From JAYOFM01 sp038117225 (lineage in GTDB: Bacteria > Pseudomonadota > Alphaproteobacteria > Rhodospirillales > Casp-alpha2): a DNA stretch of 14,660 bases. Positions 14,320 to 14,660 of the stretch are shown one piece after another. The stretch spans positions 1 to 14,660 of the forward strand of contig JAYOFM010000100.1 of assembly GCA_038117225.1 (NCBI GenBank), read 5' to 3'. Every line of letters starts with the position of its first letter. The stretch's first letter is position 1. The translations under genes were made by a program, and so were the position numbers. The notes under the pieces are model-generated. The model saw nothing but the letters and a program-made list of their open reading frames with translations. It was not told where the DNA came from and did not search any database.

Positions 14320-14660
14320 TCAGCCGGTCCGCTCAACAAGCGGACCCCCCGCCTCCGCGGCAAGTCTAGCGGTTGCCTCTTGCAGCGCAAGGATTTCTTG
14401 GTCCTTGCCGCCTAATCGCCGGATCGCCACCGTACCCTCATCGGCCTCGCGCTTGCCGATGACGAGGATCGCCGGGACCTTGGCGTGACTGTGCTCGCGC
14501 ACCTTGTAGTTGATCTTTTCATTGCGCAGATCGGCTTCGGCCTTTAGCCCCGCTGTCCGCAGCGCCGCCAAGACGTCCCTGGCATAGTCATCGGCCTCGC
14601 TGGTGATGGTGGCGACCACCACCTGCAACGGCGCCAGCCACAGTGGGAAGCGGCCGGCGT
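14320..14660 (-). CDS. thrS: Threonyl-tRNA synthetase, C-terminal part (cut by the window edge)
   Basis: The last 113 residues are present; the 5' end lies beyond 14660. The fragment is the anticodon-binding domain: AGRFPLWLAPLQVVVATIT, then EADLRNEKINYKVREHSHAKVP and GTVAIRRLGG. These are standard ThrRS C-terminal features for reading the tRNA-Thr anticodon. The TTG at 14628 is an internal Leu codon, not a start. Its position before infC repeats the E. coli thrS-infC-rpmI-rplT-pheST order. Confidence 0.95.
   Translation of the reverse strand, partial: AGRFPLWLAPLQVVVATITSEADDYARDVLAALRTAGLKAEADLRNEKINYKVREHSHAKVPAILVIGKREADEGTVAIRRLGGKDQEILALQEATARLAAEAGGPLVERTG

Noticed and set aside
14310..14346. 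Hairpins at the thrS stop as a terminator
   Set aside because: One stem lies inside the coding end and the T-run is about 20 bases away, so read-through into infC is more likely.

Overview
The window looks like a chromosomal segment of a GC-rich alphaproteobacterium, probably a Rhodospirillales-like free-living lineage. This is inferred from base composition, codon use and remembered family resemblance; no rRNA or other phylogenetic marker search was possible. No mobile element, tRNA, rRNA or CRISPR array is visible. There are twelve protein genes, one of them cut by the right edge.

Left part (1-1306, + strand): a small secreted peptide gene whose mature part is almost only CNPC and AAKKK repeats (10 Cys in its last 46 residues). 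A strong hairpin terminator follows, then a gene for a His-rich soluble protein of uncharacterised function. This pair is the least explained part of the window.

Middle left (1332-7649): a metabolic locus built around one AT-rich divergent control region (3762-3948). Leftward run a serine-glyoxylate-type aminotransferase and a family III CoA-transferase. Rightward run a 999-residue FAD plus Fe-S 2-hydroxyacid dehydrogenase fusion and, overlapping it by one base, a FadR/FCD-type GntR regulator. The control region carries two near-identical 21-22 bp direct repeats, one in each promoter area, which are good candidates for the regulator's operators. The genes suggest turnover of a D-2-hydroxyacid (glycolate, D-lactate or D-2-hydroxyglutarate) to a 2-oxoacid, with amino-group exchange and CoA activation. 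The exact substrate cannot be read from sequence.

Middle (7650-9327): a roughly 300-base gap with a weak terminator, then a membrane-bound class III nucleotide cyclase whose stop codon overlaps that of the convergent pheT.

Right part (9324-14660, - strand): the classic translation cluster thrS-infC-rpmI-rplT-pheS-pheT. infC must start at a non-AUG codon, and AUA after a good Shine-Dalgarno sequence is the best candidate. A well-formed promoter lies between infC and rpmI, followed by a structured leader just ahead of the rpmI ribosome binding site, which fits L20 feedback control. A GC-rich hairpin sits between rplT and pheS, where enterobacteria carry the pheM attenuator, but no Phe-rich leader peptide is present.
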